Below, in pieces: positions 18,501 to 22,312 of a stretch of 64,000 bases of DNA. The notes under the pieces were generated by a model that was not told where the DNA came from, searched no databases, and worked only from the letters and a program-made list of their open reading frames with translations. This DNA is from Saccharopolyspora sp. NFXS83. GTDB lineage: Bacteria > Actinomycetota > Actinomycetes > Mycobacteriales > Pseudonocardiaceae. Position 1 is the stretch's first letter. Every line of letters starts with the position of its first letter. The stretch is from assembly GCF_026241095.1 (NCBI RefSeq), contig NZ_JAPFGB010000013.1:66556-130555 (forward strand), read 5' to 3'. A program made the position numbers and the translations under genes.

Positions 18501-20784
18501 TGAGGCCGCGCGGCAGGACGTGATCGACCTCAATCAGAGCTTCCCGGGCGAGCCCCGAAACATGGCCGATCCCGAAGGGCTGGCCGAGCGTTACGCCAGG
18601 TCCACGGACTGGGCCAACGAGCAGATCCGCGCCGCCTTGGCCCGGGACGCGATGGAGAAGTCCGCCGCCCGCCGCGTGCGAGACGCTTCCGGTTTTATCC
18701 GCGCGGACGAGATGAGCGCGGCGCTGGCGGCGGCAAGGGCCTTGGCACTGCGCACTCCGTTCGACGAACTGCACCGCAGGCGGCTCGTTAACGCCTTTCA
18801 GTCCGGCGGCATCATGGATTACGAGCGCGAGCGCGATACCGATGACTTCGTCGTCGAGTCCGATGACGACTCCGATAGCGAATCCGATGACGACTCCGGC
18901 AGCGAATCCCGCGTGGGCGGAATCACCGCGAGAAGTTTCGCGAGTCGCCTGAAGATCAGCGTGGATCACGCTGCGGAGCAGATCAGGTCGGCGGCGAGCC
19001 TCCTCGCCCGCGCGGCGGCGCAAGAGCACGTGCCCTACTCGGCTGACGAACTGGGCGAGAGGTTCGGCAAGGATTCCAGGTGGGGTTTCTACCGCATCGG
19101 TGCCGCGATCCGTGCCGACGCCCGCGATTTTGGGTTCGACACCGCCGCCTTGGCCGAGCGGTACGGCATCAGCGTCGCGGCGGTCGAGCACCATCTCGAC
19201 CCGGATCCTCTTGCCGACGTTCGCGTGGCGAGCGACCGCATGGTGCGCAATTTCGGCTCCCTCGACGCCGATGGATGGAAGCGGTGGGTGAAATCTCTGC
19301 ATCCTTCTGACCGCAAGCTCGACAGGTTGACCGAATCCCTCGGTCATAGCCGGGAAGGCGGACTGTTCTGGATCGGTATCGCTATATTGGAGGATGCCCA
19401 ATTGGGGCATTCGGCTGCGGCCCTGGCCGAGCTGTACGCGATCGACGAGGCGGAGGCCGAACACCTGGTGAAGACGGCGACCGCGCTCACGGGCTTGCGT
19501 TTGCTGAACACCAATTTGGGACAAGAAAATACCTTCAACCGCCTGCAGGAGCTCACCGGCAGGCCGGTGGAATGGCTCCACGAGCGGATGGAGGATATCG
19601 CCGTCTACGGTCCGCGCGGTGGCGATCTCGCTACGCACAATAAGCCCAGGTTTACCGCCTTCGCGCTGGGTCGCATCACGCATATTAAGAAGATGCCGAG
19701 AAACAGCACGCTGGAACGGATCAATCTCGCGGCGGAGGCTGACCTGCTTCCCCGGCCCGGCGTGGAGCCGTACACCGCGGAGGAACTCGCCAAGCGCTAC
19801 CACATGGTCGTCCGCTGGGGTGCGGACCGGATCTTGCATGCCGCGCGCGATGATGCCCGCGCGGTGGTGCGCAACGGCGGGCCTGCGCGCACCGTCGAGG
19901 CGCTCGCGCGGAGGCGCGGTATCGGCCGCGATGTGGCGGAGCGAGCCATCGCCGCTGCCGTGTTCGACGATGCGCACGCCGCAGGTCAGTCCCACAACGT
20001 CGCGGCGTTCGCCCAGCGTTACGGCCTCAGCGAGGAGGCGCTGGACCGGCATCGCGATGCGCTCGCCCGGCTCGACGTCCGCGAGGCGGCGGACTTCAAG
20101 CTGCCGATCAGCGACGTGGCGCTGGCCGAGAAGTACGACAGGGGACGGTCCTGGGCGATCGAGCAAATCGATGCCGCGGCGCAGGAGTTTGTGGCTGATG
20201 CCGCGGTGGCCAATCCATGGGGGCAGGCGAGCTTGGCCACGGTGTTCGGAATGGACGAGGAGCGGGAGCTGCGGGCCCGGCGCGCCGCCGCGCGAAACCA
20301 CGTGCGGGAGACGCTGGATCATGGCATGCGATGCCCCTCCAGATCTGACATGAAAACTGCTTTCCGGCTCAGTTTTGACGAGGCCGTAGACGCGATTGAC
20401 GAAATCAAGTTCGACCACATGCGGGAATCGCTGCGGAACGGTGACTGGTACTCCGCGCGTGATGTTGCCCGGCACTACCGAGTGGGCCATGCGGAGGTGC
20501 TTTCCGTCATCAGACGAATCGCGCCCAGCCGCAGTGACCGGCCCGGTCGTCTCTCGTATGCCCAGGTGGTCATGCAACTCGGCCTCGGCTATAACACTCT
20601 CCGCCATGCGGCGTTGGAGTACGTGCGCGCGCAACCCTACTTGGGCGAGCCATGTACTCCCGAAGACCTGGTCGAGCTGTCCGAAGACCTGGTCGAGCTG
20701 TTCCGCCTGAAACGGCACGATGCCGAGGGAATGGTCGACTACGTCAAGAACGCACCGAGCGATTCGGATTACGAGTCTTCCTAG
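1..20784 (+). CDS. Giant multi-domain polymorphic-toxin-like protein (5' end outside window)
   Basis: The frame is open from base 1 to the TAG at 20782-20784, giving at least 6927 residues; the true start lies upstream. Residues below are counted from base 1. Order seen: Pro/Lys/Glu repeats (1-45), J-like domain without HPD (about 47-115), a second Pro/Lys/Glu tract (116-197), J domain with H230-P-D (about 201-275), a conserved actinobacterial giant-protein region with one Cys in a MACAM context (about 340-633), long beta-rich segments (about 770-2350), metzincin-like domain (about 2957-3360), ADP-ribosyltransferase domain (about 3655-3800), helical region, four papain-like modules (about 4575-5735) and an HTH-like repeat array (about 5746-6924). 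The mix of protease, ADP-ribosyltransferase and deamidase folds resembles polymorphic toxins. A type VII secretion-associated gene lies just downstream. No signal peptide can be judged because the N-terminus is missing. Its biological role is inferred. Confidence 0.9.
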   Translation, partial: AEPARKPDPKPQPKPKAEQPKPKAEQSKPQPKEQPKPEAQRQERPSDQLYAALNVKVGASQRELDQAWRAIELRYPQDERLSAEDQRRYQEAKDAFWVLSDSAERARYDREHAGRSAGDRSKADARSKPEPKPAPQPEPQAKRQSQPQPEPKPQPKSEPKPESKPKPDPKPEPKSEPKPEPKPEQKSEPKPELDPNLASNTDHYAVLGAKRDEEIADIRKKWRKLLLANHPDKNPGNREAAEANTVAINKAWEVLSDPEQRARYDDMLKLHEIRAQFNAEYGAGPGPSHRAGRRPPERRGTAPDAGTRPRHERPRRRQTGFEQDTRREREHTRPSAGPSVSPEALGLVRGESEFISDGMSYWEEVWFRPNLVQQRPIFSQARFDPRGRVPIGVSFVRTPLADFYTSVGMPLMDGVVRTTPVEDLADALRQDRPHGTVQPLWGDQYPIVTDLRSDSDGAHFSLPPGAVYLRRKALNQPMEVVAGGQSAAIVHQHSRYFQDAYSLNRQGSLFAMACAMTQNQHALYFMRQLRSAGFPFPAVFPRDILGLHLSFDENHLVVGVSNNRGFRSFSRADARNPMRAPSEPWLESQYDEYELRQIERNYWVHGLPPRPSTEHRGTDEQRARFALLEFDPLRAPRGGPSSTAEPEGEGGHRPETPLGMDGVEADELTTFATESAEPETADQAGGPEPESPSEVLARAREDLAESDSTRPGGGGDRVVAGRGVGQGGLETIPEDPADHTTEQDPAEQDPAEQDTAPQSSMVQQALLERPEVDGEIDGTRLRSVIKDLVRDPQSDDTKLDERVDIAFSDQNLKDDFRSGLEGLHIVDLGDKLGRGPRVVLDVTELSEPGSPLPGWGDVRTSGGRERVLHQVSSSRAKARTESAAVRVPTPFVAVSGKLAGSAHQRGSSMGSAAKRGTSIEIIEPDLPVTGASHQARYRISVTSAGRRTRKYSGEALVDLRLKWPRRAELNPEGGPRMGNPEAVEHVGFSGVGGIYQAVRDKLGGDFRPNDPAELEFRTVLTELGDDGKSLLSGQVLRKAFDFANVRKPVDVLIGLADVRPLRAATAEAMLMRKEVTGGEISSGEGITFKHGGGGGVAGGDVTGVTGLLFGPTGEEIRAKMHSGASVGSHEHETAEKYEGPLDEHLANLKFVVDVVPRKVRGSSGDPTLVAGTVTSRLKPHNAEQHGWTNSASTTPTTAPEQDTDADQARNAPDRVDAVHRLPKATVDALVGPALSELAVQGHVAARELPRLAQRMRRFVQDHAREIARGEGVRFPLSALHDAAPDVFFHGTMDLDRAKPAVEEPGTTIGGNLVSTHQRITGQDKDRTRAGGVAGMGYVDNLWPGLPGAVLEHTNLAGDTIARKVADEQSFPGKGRVRRYGYPAEFTTRLGGTWSNPGRALPTVTGAVDVEVSDSPGTVLDESPRDDAPEHTWQDGAAEQHGREGDLPAGYDLDSLAPVPGLRRTTADMLGGIPTHRWREWLKLPFIGRTPARFDEHRRHWLRLNAGRSNEPGEDALNERNAGLGGLEVFSSPEERMAGFSGAVLLGDRRELKTHNHGGLAGTRELHGDISLRTRLSNPTPLRVDDHHWFADKSASETARAVSVEKSLRGRLRAGLFAFFPVNKEFSVGAAAGADLSYTRGSGKAETGIAKSTDEAGHYERGYLIRYDGAHTAQTSVRRRWESTLRRLHDGTPVRATKSLQQPGYAQVWVPASAIDQVGELAEADIAKLRPEDAERYRRARGASDPAETTPESAPAEQDRDGLRPESPDALPFAGLAEAEVANPRSDDPGSDREAEPSEHGPRAESPREAPAVRPPDDVGRGRGDITAHRLKAGGELADGISRELARWSRAAGRSTTTPFGSVAAVLRALRQADASVTPPPAQRLFDSLNDRMMRDSVWPVLGSLKGDPVLREMINGGWPLLVVTDQAFGRVEQLVVVRGNLGGGHYHQTIEQRSDPGAPERSAGHELTRQKREYDTRGFLGTLTAAVIAYPAKNGAPAAVLAPGGAVTYNTVSQPEHVREHTTGAFAEQRGSSHQFVHDLDVEIDVYPYASPGAYRKLLPDWFSGLNSPVLSEPWSGRFTVPDAIRSTVPVEETVPLDSPAPEPLAEQSFSLRHDQRQRGVPLGFSANAAVHVGRFEAPNLRAVLKGLVLGGDQEGRPRLRPGDAYSLLTEMHVDKLRTNLSASMSEQGYQAELTSGPLARVVLKAGLTQRKLHQVIDGSLKPSAVEERLVKWAADQGLDWGTTFTLQFREQNIHDSNFRPIQQAADFENVGGERKRKQSTALSAKIKAANTEHRTMYLVSAVPRWRLEPSYRGKGNPSAWNQPISTGRDHPIPLLVDRQGLIDLGFEVPGSDAHDRAQVSERDELSGTGNQDENELLVESAEHPIWSGPGSRQDSDPVFDQPSDQQEPSPRGELGREDSEADPASPPAVQADPASDHEIEVRFDEGRTLPLGMRSRDLDDLEDPENENRWMVPDGAEVVRLAQARDPESPNYRQGWDQLTPAQSWALMAAELRGAQFHQRDRRRAITRIRRLNQRFGASYPDSEQARAEIAAAAHEKLKSWPIAQNLFPHALASDGNSGPAPLMRLLAEGQPVQNGWERGVLEGTDASHRANVEWWFGYSSAFQQGDGTTAADPSEMPRYGAVIPPNRTEGTAVQWGTVVLHWNDDVRARTTFTPGDTGLALSDDANANTVKYTDKEHLYTLLAYGDEQLVRHLVAEATDFRYDPELAGAPGPSTHDYLEAQIHGPLDLSFAEKVVINWGRVSAHEGTQPSLTRAEAEQLAADLRSARPELTVELGKELGEPGEADAAEQDRVRRLYGLAPDRNLDEHELAVARELDRSAGGGPFARHAGREDLIRLLTGDDGSGLDDETATRLLSEHFDTAVRRDVADSAPGADVSDSDADSAPLDRAEEDGQDDPVAGDEPRGSTRDAAAQPSSPSADRAVEDARVSPEDPEWRSARVHVVSADGLAPSFEVRRVTSGGERFLAATVRLSLRPGAGVRPDQVAALHRSLLDAAERRVNDAGTKFPTGDFAGARFVLDVQRDDRAGGAAHAGFTVVDGPASDGQWSLDSTGDELLDGVLQRLGAPPAEDGADVLGPERLSGIASSVEGSWPIHPDPRLREDHPARSAGFDVAEYDAAREQAAVATVDADLRLPFSPVGQGPRAYFDVRRFDVGGERVVEGTLRLDLDPAAGVTDEQVDGVWRSTVFGVNYLVNSQGLLFPEGAELAGERLLVRAERAAGDSAHRRMAVTSPGARAQDDRLPVGKSPLIYAHEVLHRFGLRDENAGERRLPAGLLQHIRNHKQLVARHMAEWGGVMRHAHNTGTNVMGGIDARDLTVAPHVRSRHLSQLGRVISGALASPTSYRGPDHEPTGQHAPEPSSDDDDPVARFNERRLRRMLAEVNDYLAVREPDSTHIWRGADGQDRRGSEREWGDLLDRGVNLLKQWNAEHGAERSLRQPYVLENRVETLKRELELGRRGHRVVEKINPAVDHPDQPTTRRLKWLIHDVVDHATWSKSWLDQMGDTLGDIGAGTEHRGAHLRIQRGFRRLFAELYAWRAEAISGQPIDPDRYASLAQLYSGLKSLEDSYESEFAQVSSSLERFLAKKSDIRVKDSVFSDTAAEFDVPGRRVSAIRPANALDAAVRPVDPSGLRMIELSAGPGGMLWRTDDELLYREDDRPYQAVFRLGVVPWEESVLPSSLDDYQATLGQRTSFVSVSRRKEFSAEWGDHRYDFEDEIRESDRIQVFEIDAPGGIDLVTSLNRYAMPKQQEVVFPGGVRPEFIRGVELRYDDGRVEYVRNPAYRSHPASAQPSPSVAPVVPRGQVSGPGLGVAGVSYPGPSRPGLLADPEPGRDRPLPPVVHRGEFEVETFGGQPHVRLYTVVSAAQLPQLDVLSNEPTAASVGDVQQDPVTGKITVLTSQVGRPLSVIAGRPLSAVQLLSAAEDVLGEVLPWRSVNPPVIRSYLAPLDVVRKLSTDAAAREQFPHQHDGRTVNVWPKAGPNLFTVPQEALPGLARELVPGSMVTYTSGTGRDGLLRGDWAGAVEHVDGLRDRLGVPRTDRELAPNWRAWPSLEELETGSTWQSRRIARGLRQHYSTWLELVSPSRRDAAVELREGDPVVPIDERTEELRDFLDDHDLGDRLDSCADHHGSTPARPCELDDFMERTVRPWADQAAIVVALAEDHGRMLGDLGITAKGAENEFAALLAELPEQRARQRSAGAAITARWQGQADPKRIVAAVGEHVPELLHRDGPHFGGERSSVHRQRVRRSLGRYLELAREESDSGRVIPVDAVVKAILFRGIGSESGRRQLAGRYEQYKDQFPPEQFFVDGVAPGSEEWELIANESAAHQRRLDVVPHHAVASELAGRYRGLFDGDDLDAARVLVASDPIGRFHDGFAGADSVFEFVARTALRLTGRDLPGRGLPARLSDDAVRDVQRTFVELHQLHQAERDVADFETDENDDLVTMSDGRLFAYSSRIRRDHADLEALFATPKAVRGAYAKLFPAETRNTTEDSRSPRVPNQTSAPESGPEPVSSRRQRPLLRDDSSDSEYSGSSDSDDVDSGGHGRGPWAGSPEFRSRYPELAGVNAARYARGETGYTENCVPSVLAAWKSRATGVTVAADPSGAWTVGAVNKLFRAEAVEVSYKAVVAHAKLQPEGAVGMPLVNGPVPGMLHGMMIGLDADGRVEWSDPQSGMDYEPNPEDVVGYVPLRVSGATPLEGAPLDRNLLIGMQKYPVGESSGSREGESSGSRGESSGSREGGPGRPRASRIRAAYARLRPGSQFNPGWLTSQEMMDRGLGEFPYGHIRLTQFLEAAGADRGLFDVPRTTSRGRLPDYAEASPEYGASISVPGTDASWRPVAADSVVGADYFDSDAANAAFVVKHFAEFLGVNALPYARRVPGHTRNGGWSVLAGALTAERGTTVAAPSGEAMLIEEFELLHGQLLLPNLMQEAEAVIFEGDPDHRAALRDAPFSNRRCDDALEQAREAEDESILHTYTWTNATNSEVRDACDAVRDRFASARLKIDMARSIINGWPPRVLCATYDQVLDSMRDDPNSVTRAVYIQNRDEDLHIVLLLRKPSEDGGKAFYFFDPHTGLMAPARPDNVVGDLGLLREHPGMDLGLDLMSENKLQFSGPVGVPSGSGRRALVDVLEGRGLRSLSRELLARLRGPRVSSASARVEPPAYSPPTGEPPSFDAVEAEDFAAFARDFPLLAGVNGEKYRSGETGYTENCVPSVQAAWESEGAGITVAAGPSGAWTVREIRDLFNAWPVAASYDRLVAHVERQPEGASGMVLLRTEVRGMLHAALIERGADGRVRWPDPQRGVEVEPKPDEVVGYLPNLGSGATPLAGVPLPQDLVVGTLRPDASGARAGEGGSSSSRRERFLQVLRRPERSGPTSAGAPGSRGPFGRLLESSVPGVSGGANPAQGVPPPYTRISPSHAELGLPPHYSELPDDGEPVRPEGGTEFGRPRLLNGALTRASFASPADADAFIRATFPTLLGINPGGRRVNSCGPSLIATMLTLADGVTVAMDADGPMTVGHLQQRVVEPLMQRSLAELEAVFYAADPQRQRSARNLSIAERIDALRARHEQFGEEGYGLSDEQAQRMEELPERQWQREVNALYREWNGVRANIDDLQRLHEHPPEGVEASFDEVVAHLRRLPNQKAPVFLRGSEGMLHGVVGATSPDGVLMFLDGDRATVPDASPHTVVGMLPMVEPMEGEFTGSKLDPKLLVGAPAGRAVMSVDAVGLDDAAARAQHEIRAAAEKGVPVSAGHLAARFGKNRQWAFEQIDAVARADVLAAVGRHRPLSPDDLAEKYGRNAEWAQDVVFRVAVDVFGAELRAAGEGHVSGARSLYERFGAEEEQGTKFLEAAVVAEVRAAADLGRPYDPHELNRRLVGYQLPAATLIAIAGAFDAREAARDGRPYTPAALARKYGLSLTRATELIGFAALADAREAIDGGGSITVADLATRYGMSRRWAFERIEDARDTSGLVQPWPFRRVSRPLADGLGTVSAAARQARAEVRAAAADKRPLTAEELAESFGQPLAWAFDQIDHVAHVDVIEAAGRGERYRPEALAANYGLDIRWAHRRISDAFALEQDKKDAAVAQIRRYADTGQLFGEETRSQLAAAVALVRRFVGTGRSFGEETQRQVAAKFDLRPETVTDLIDEAARQDVIDLNQSFPGEPRNMADPEGLAERYARSTDWANEQIRAALARDAMEKSAARRVRDASGFIRADEMSAALAAARALALRTPFDELHRRRLVNAFQSGGIMDYERERDTDDFVVESDDDSDSESDDDSGSESRVGGITARSFASRLKISVDHAAEQIRSAASLLARAAAQEHVPYSADELGERFGKDSRWGFYRIGAAIRADARDFGFDTAALAERYGISVAAVEHHLDPDPLADVRVASDRMVRNFGSLDADGWKRWVKSLHPSDRKLDRLTESLGHSREGGLFWIGIAILEDAQLGHSAAALAELYAIDEAEAEHLVKTATALTGLRLLNTNLGQENTFNRLQELTGRPVEWLHERMEDIAVYGPRGGDLATHNKPRFTAFALGRITHIKKMPRNSTLERINLAAEADLLPRPGVEPYTAEELAKRYHMVVRWGADRILHAARDDARAVVRNGGPARTVEALARRRGIGRDVAERAIAAAVFDDAHAAGQSHNVAAFAQRYGLSEEALDRHRDALARLDVREAADFKLPISDVALAEKYDRGRSWAIEQIDAAAQEFVADAAVANPWGQASLATVFGMDEERELRARRAAARNHVRETLDHGMRCPSRSDMKTAFRLSFDEAVDAIDEIKFDHMRESLRNGDWYSARDVARHYRVGHAEVLSVIRRIAPSRSDRPGRLSYAQVVMQLGLGYNTLRHAALEYVRAQPYLGEPCTPEDLVELSEDLVELFRLKRHDAEGMVDYVKNAPSDSDYESS
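139..825 (+). other. Tandem J-like domains (one HPD-less, one with HPD)
   Basis: Within the giant frame, 139-345 encodes a J-like helical segment (LYAALNV, then FWVLSDSAERARYD) whose expected HPD is replaced by YPQD. The second copy, about 601-825, has DHYAVLG, then NHPDKNPGN with HPD at 688-696, and ends AWEVLSDPEQRARYDD. J domains recruit and stimulate Hsp70. The second copy should be competent by motif, while the first is probably structural or degenerate. J domains on a toxin-like giant protein may serve chaperone-dependent folding or targeting, which is inference. Confidence 0.8.
8870..10080 (+). other. Metzincin-like zinc protease domain inside the giant protein
   Basis: Two similar beta-rich units of about 100 residues (FEVRR..GGERF at about 8913 and FDVRR..GGERV at about 9500) precede the motif HEVLHRFGLRDE. 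His codons are at 9817 and 9829 and the catalytic Glu codon at 9820 (residues H3273, E3274, H3277, with D3283 further on). A downstream NVMGG (Met codon 9982) is placed like a metzincin Met-turn. HExxHxxGxxD is a known zinc ligand pattern, with Asp as the third ligand in some families. Catalytic activity is inferred from these motifs only. Confidence 0.7.
10960..11400 (+). other. Pierisin/scabin-like ADP-ribosyltransferase domain
   Basis: The three signature elements of the R-S-E class are in order: LLYREDDRP (Arg codon 11020), TSFVSVSRR (SVS at 11143-11151, in place of STS) and KQQEVVFPGG (Gln codon 11302, Glu codon 11308, the QxE turn). The segment FEIDAPGGIDL between the last two is also typical of the family. 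Family members transfer ADP-ribose from NAD+, and pierisin and scabin modify guanine in DNA. The target here is unknown. A helical segment precedes the domain (about 10150-10900). Confidence 0.75.
13720..14210 (+). other. Papain-like deamidase module 1
   Basis: The sequence TENCVPS puts a Cys at codon 13804. GMLHGMM gives a His at codon 14020, and WSDPQSG gives an Asp at codon 14068. This Cys-His-Asp order with a DPQ(S/T)G turn matches the papain-fold toxin glutamine deamidase type (PF15644-like). Module 3 is nearly a copy of it, so the pair arose by tandem duplication. A serine/glycine-rich linker made of short DNA repeats follows. Confidence 0.65.
14212..14275 (+). repeat. Three 19-bp direct repeats in the giant gene
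   Basis: The unit gagagcagcggttcacgcg occurs perfectly at 14212-14230, 14236-14254 and 14257-14275. It encodes GESSGSR units in the linker after papain-like module 1. Perfect identity suggests recent slippage or expansion. Confidence 0.9.
14610..15420 (+). other. Papain-like module 2, catalytic Cys replaced
   Basis: The position aligned with NCVPS in modules 1 and 3 reads NGGWS; the Cys codon is replaced by Gly at 14716. The later elements remain: LHIVLL (His codon 15211) and FFDPHTG (Asp codon 15271). An extra insert of about 120 residues lies between the nucleophile position and the His. By motif this module is probably catalytically dead and may bind a substrate or an immunity protein. 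Confidence 0.6.
15600..16090 (+). other. Papain-like deamidase module 3
   Basis: TENCVPSVQ has Cys codon 15691, GMLHAAL has His codon 15907 and WPDPQRG has Asp codon 15955. The module matches module 1 closely over its length, including GETGYTENC and PSGAWTV. The three putative catalytic residues are present. Confidence 0.65.
16450..17190 (+). other. Papain-like deamidase module 4
   Basis: The sequence NSCGPSL has Cys codon 16531, GMLHGVV has His codon 17029 and MFLDGDR has Asp codon 17077. The module is more diverged than 1 and 3. It carries a charged helical insert of about 100 residues (about 16630-16920) in the same place as the insert in module 2. It retains the Cys-His-Asp set. Confidence 0.6.
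18322..18471 (+). repeat. 75-bp imperfect tandem duplication
   Basis: Two adjacent 75-bp copies, 18322-18396 and 18397-18471, share the stretch ttcggggaagagacgc and encode RRY..TGQLFGEET and RRF..TGRSFGEET. This is a local duplication inside the HTH-like array. Confidence 0.8.
20660..20701 (+). repeat. Perfect 21-bp tandem duplication near the C-terminus
   Basis: Two identical 21-bp copies (20660-20680 and 20681-20701) encode the duplicated heptad-like stretch EDLVELS-EDLVELF shortly before the stop codon. It looks like recent slippage. Confidence 0.9.
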
Positions 20785-20799
20785 GGCCGGCGGTGGGGA

Positions 20800-20838
20800 C
20801 CGCCCGATCGGGCACCGGCGCGGTGTCCGATCGGGCGG
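20800..20838. terminator. Hairpin after the giant gene
   Basis: A perfect 12-bp inverted repeat has left arm ccgcccgatcgg at 20800-20811 and right arm at 20827-20838. A 15-nt loop contains a short ACC/GGT inner pairing. It lies 16 bases after the stop codon and no U-tract follows. It is probably a terminator or a 3' stabiliser for the giant transcript. Confidence 0.6.
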
Positions 20839-20881
20839 ATCTCGCGTACGGCGAGCCAGGGCAACGGCTGGCGGGGTCCGG

Positions 20882-20914
20882 GCCGCCCGTGGGGGGTTCC
20901 CCGCTGCGGGCGGC
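20882..20914. terminator. Second GC-rich hairpin downstream of the giant gene
   Basis: Arms gccgcccg (20882-20889) and cgggcggc (20907-20914) enclose an inner GGGG/CCCC pairing. This is a second stem about 45 bp after the first and still upstream of the next gene. It suggests attenuation or termination between the giant gene and its downstream partners. Confidence 0.4.
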
Positions 20915-21001
20915 GTCACCCGATACGGGTCGAGCCCTCGCCGTCCACGATGACGAGGACTTCCCGGGCAACGAAGATTGCCACGAACGACCGAGGTGAT
21001 G

Positions 21002-22282
21002 ATGAGCGACGATCCCGCCCGCCGCGGCGCCGAGTGGCTGGAACGCACCTACGGCGGGCTGGTCACCCTCACCAGCGACGAGCCGCTGGTCGATGGCGAG
21101 CGCAACCTGCTGTTCGGCTGCGACTACGCGACCGGTTCCTCCGAACCGCTGCTGGCAGCCACGATCGCCGTACCCAAGGACGGTCGAGACCCGTTCCCCG
21201 TGGCCAACGCGGAACCGCTGAACGAGGACATCAACGTCGCCGACGCCGGCGCCGGGTCGTGGCGCTGGCGCAGCAACGCGCGGGGCTGCCTGATCGCGAC
21301 CGACGCGGCGGTGGACCACCGCCCGGCTTCGGCGCTGCCGTGGGAGCCGATGGACGAGGCGCCGGGCTGGTGGGGCCGGATGCTGGCCAAGCACTTCCCG
21401 GACGCCGAGCTGAGCACCTGCTCGACCTGGCAGGACGCCACCTCGATGATCGTGGAGGGCGGACCGGGCACCCGGGGCGTGATGTGGCTGCGCAGGCAGC
21501 TCGGCGGGGTCGAGATCACCGGGCACCTGCTGTACGCGTTCCACGACGAGGACCAGGTCATCGTCCTCGACGGGCAGCAGGGAACGCTGGCCAGCCTGAA
21601 CGACGACGAGGTCGCGCAGATCGAAGTGGCCCGCTTCCACCGTCCGCTGCCCGGGGCGGTCGAGATCCCCGTAGCGCCGTGGGAAGGCGCCGCGGAGGAC
21701 CTGGAGTCCGCGATCGGCAAGGCGGAGAGCTGGCTGGCCCACACCTACCTCGGCGACGCGGTGCTCGTCGAACCGGACGCCGCGGACGAGATGGAGCGGG
21801 GCTGGCTGTTCGCCTGCACCACGCCCCGGTTCCTGGAGTCGGGTGACTGGCGGGACCAGATGCTCGACGCCGCGCTGGTGGTGCCGAAGGAGAGCGGCGA
21901 GGCCCCGTTCGGACTGCCCAACGACGACCCGTGGGCCTACCTGTCGACGTGGGACGGCGGTGCCGATGACCTGCCCGAACCGCCGCTGCCCGCCAACGCG
22001 GCGTGGTACGAGCCCACGGTCCGCGAGCTCGGTGAACCGCTGAGCACCTCCGTGCACCAGCACTGGGGCGACGTCCTGTCGGAGCTGTCGGAGGCGCCGG
22101 AGGGCGCCAGGGCGCTGGTGTGGGTTCGCCGCCAGGACGCCCGCGAGCGCGAAACGGTGGGCAACCTGCTGGTGGCGACGCAGCGGGACGGCGGGGTGCG
22201 CGTGGTCGATTCGTTGGCCGAGCAGGGTTTCCCCGCCTTCGACCAAGAGCCGCTGGGACTGCACGTCGTGCGCTTCGAGTAG
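21002..22282 (+). CDS. Internally duplicated candidate immunity/deamidase-like protein
   Basis: The protein has 426 residues. The start is the second ATG of an ATGATG (20999/21002), five bases after GAGG. Two halves of about 210 residues repeat the same plan: (A/S)WL-x-x-TY, then a (W/N)LLF(G/A)C block, then VPK(D/E)..PF. Each half then has G(T/A)R..(M/V)W(L/V)RR. In half 1 this is followed by TGHLLYAF (H175) and LDGQQG (190-194), which resembles the GH...DGQxG end of papain-fold toxin deamidases. The second half lacks DGQxG. No N-terminal Cys motif like that of the giant protein is visible. Its position suggests an immunity or chaperone partner. It could instead be a YrhB/Imm35-type protein. 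The function is inferred. Confidence 0.55.
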   Translation: MSDDPARRGAEWLERTYGGLVTLTSDEPLVDGERNLLFGCDYATGSSEPLLAATIAVPKDGRDPFPVANAEPLNEDINVADAGAGSWRWRSNARGCLIATDAAVDHRPASALPWEPMDEAPGWWGRMLAKHFPDAELSTCSTWQDATSMIVEGGPGTRGVMWLRRQLGGVEITGHLLYAFHDEDQVIVLDGQQGTLASLNDDEVAQIEVARFHRPLPGAVEIPVAPWEGAAEDLESAIGKAESWLAHTYLGDAVLVEPDAADEMERGWLFACTTPRFLESGDWRDQMLDAALVVPKESGEAPFGLPNDDPWAYLSTWDGGADDLPEPPLPANAAWYEPTVRELGEPLSTSVHQHWGDVLSELSEAPEGARALVWVRRQDARERETVGNLLVATQRDGGVRVVDSLAEQGFPAFDQEPLGLHVVRFE

Positions 22283-22312
22283 CGGGTGCGAACCGGAGAC
22301 CGAGGAGACCGG

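Larger units (their letters stand above)
17236..20770 (+). repeat. Array of about 25 HTH-like protein repeats of about 40 residues
   Basis: The C-terminal 1180 residues are built from units with the pattern RAAA-x(3-6)-P(Y/L)(S/T)-x-x-x-LA-x-(R/K)(Y/F)G-x-x-x-x-WA-x-x-x-I-x-x-A. Clear units lie at 17260-17390, 17391-17500, 17740-17850, 18060-18180, 18184-18290, 19020-19120, 19750-19855 and 20090-20200, with degenerate units between. LA..YG....WA..QI resembles the helix-turn-helix of sigma region 4 or terminase-type HTHs. An acidic Ser/Asp linker interrupts the array at about 18814-18915, and the protein ends in SDSDYESS. I counted about 25 units by eye. DNA binding is a hypothesis. Confidence 0.7.

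Noticed and set aside
17236-20770. TALE, PPR or TPR repeat identity for the C-terminal array
   Set aside because: Unit length (about 40) and the LA..YG....WA pattern do not match the 33-35-residue signatures of those families.
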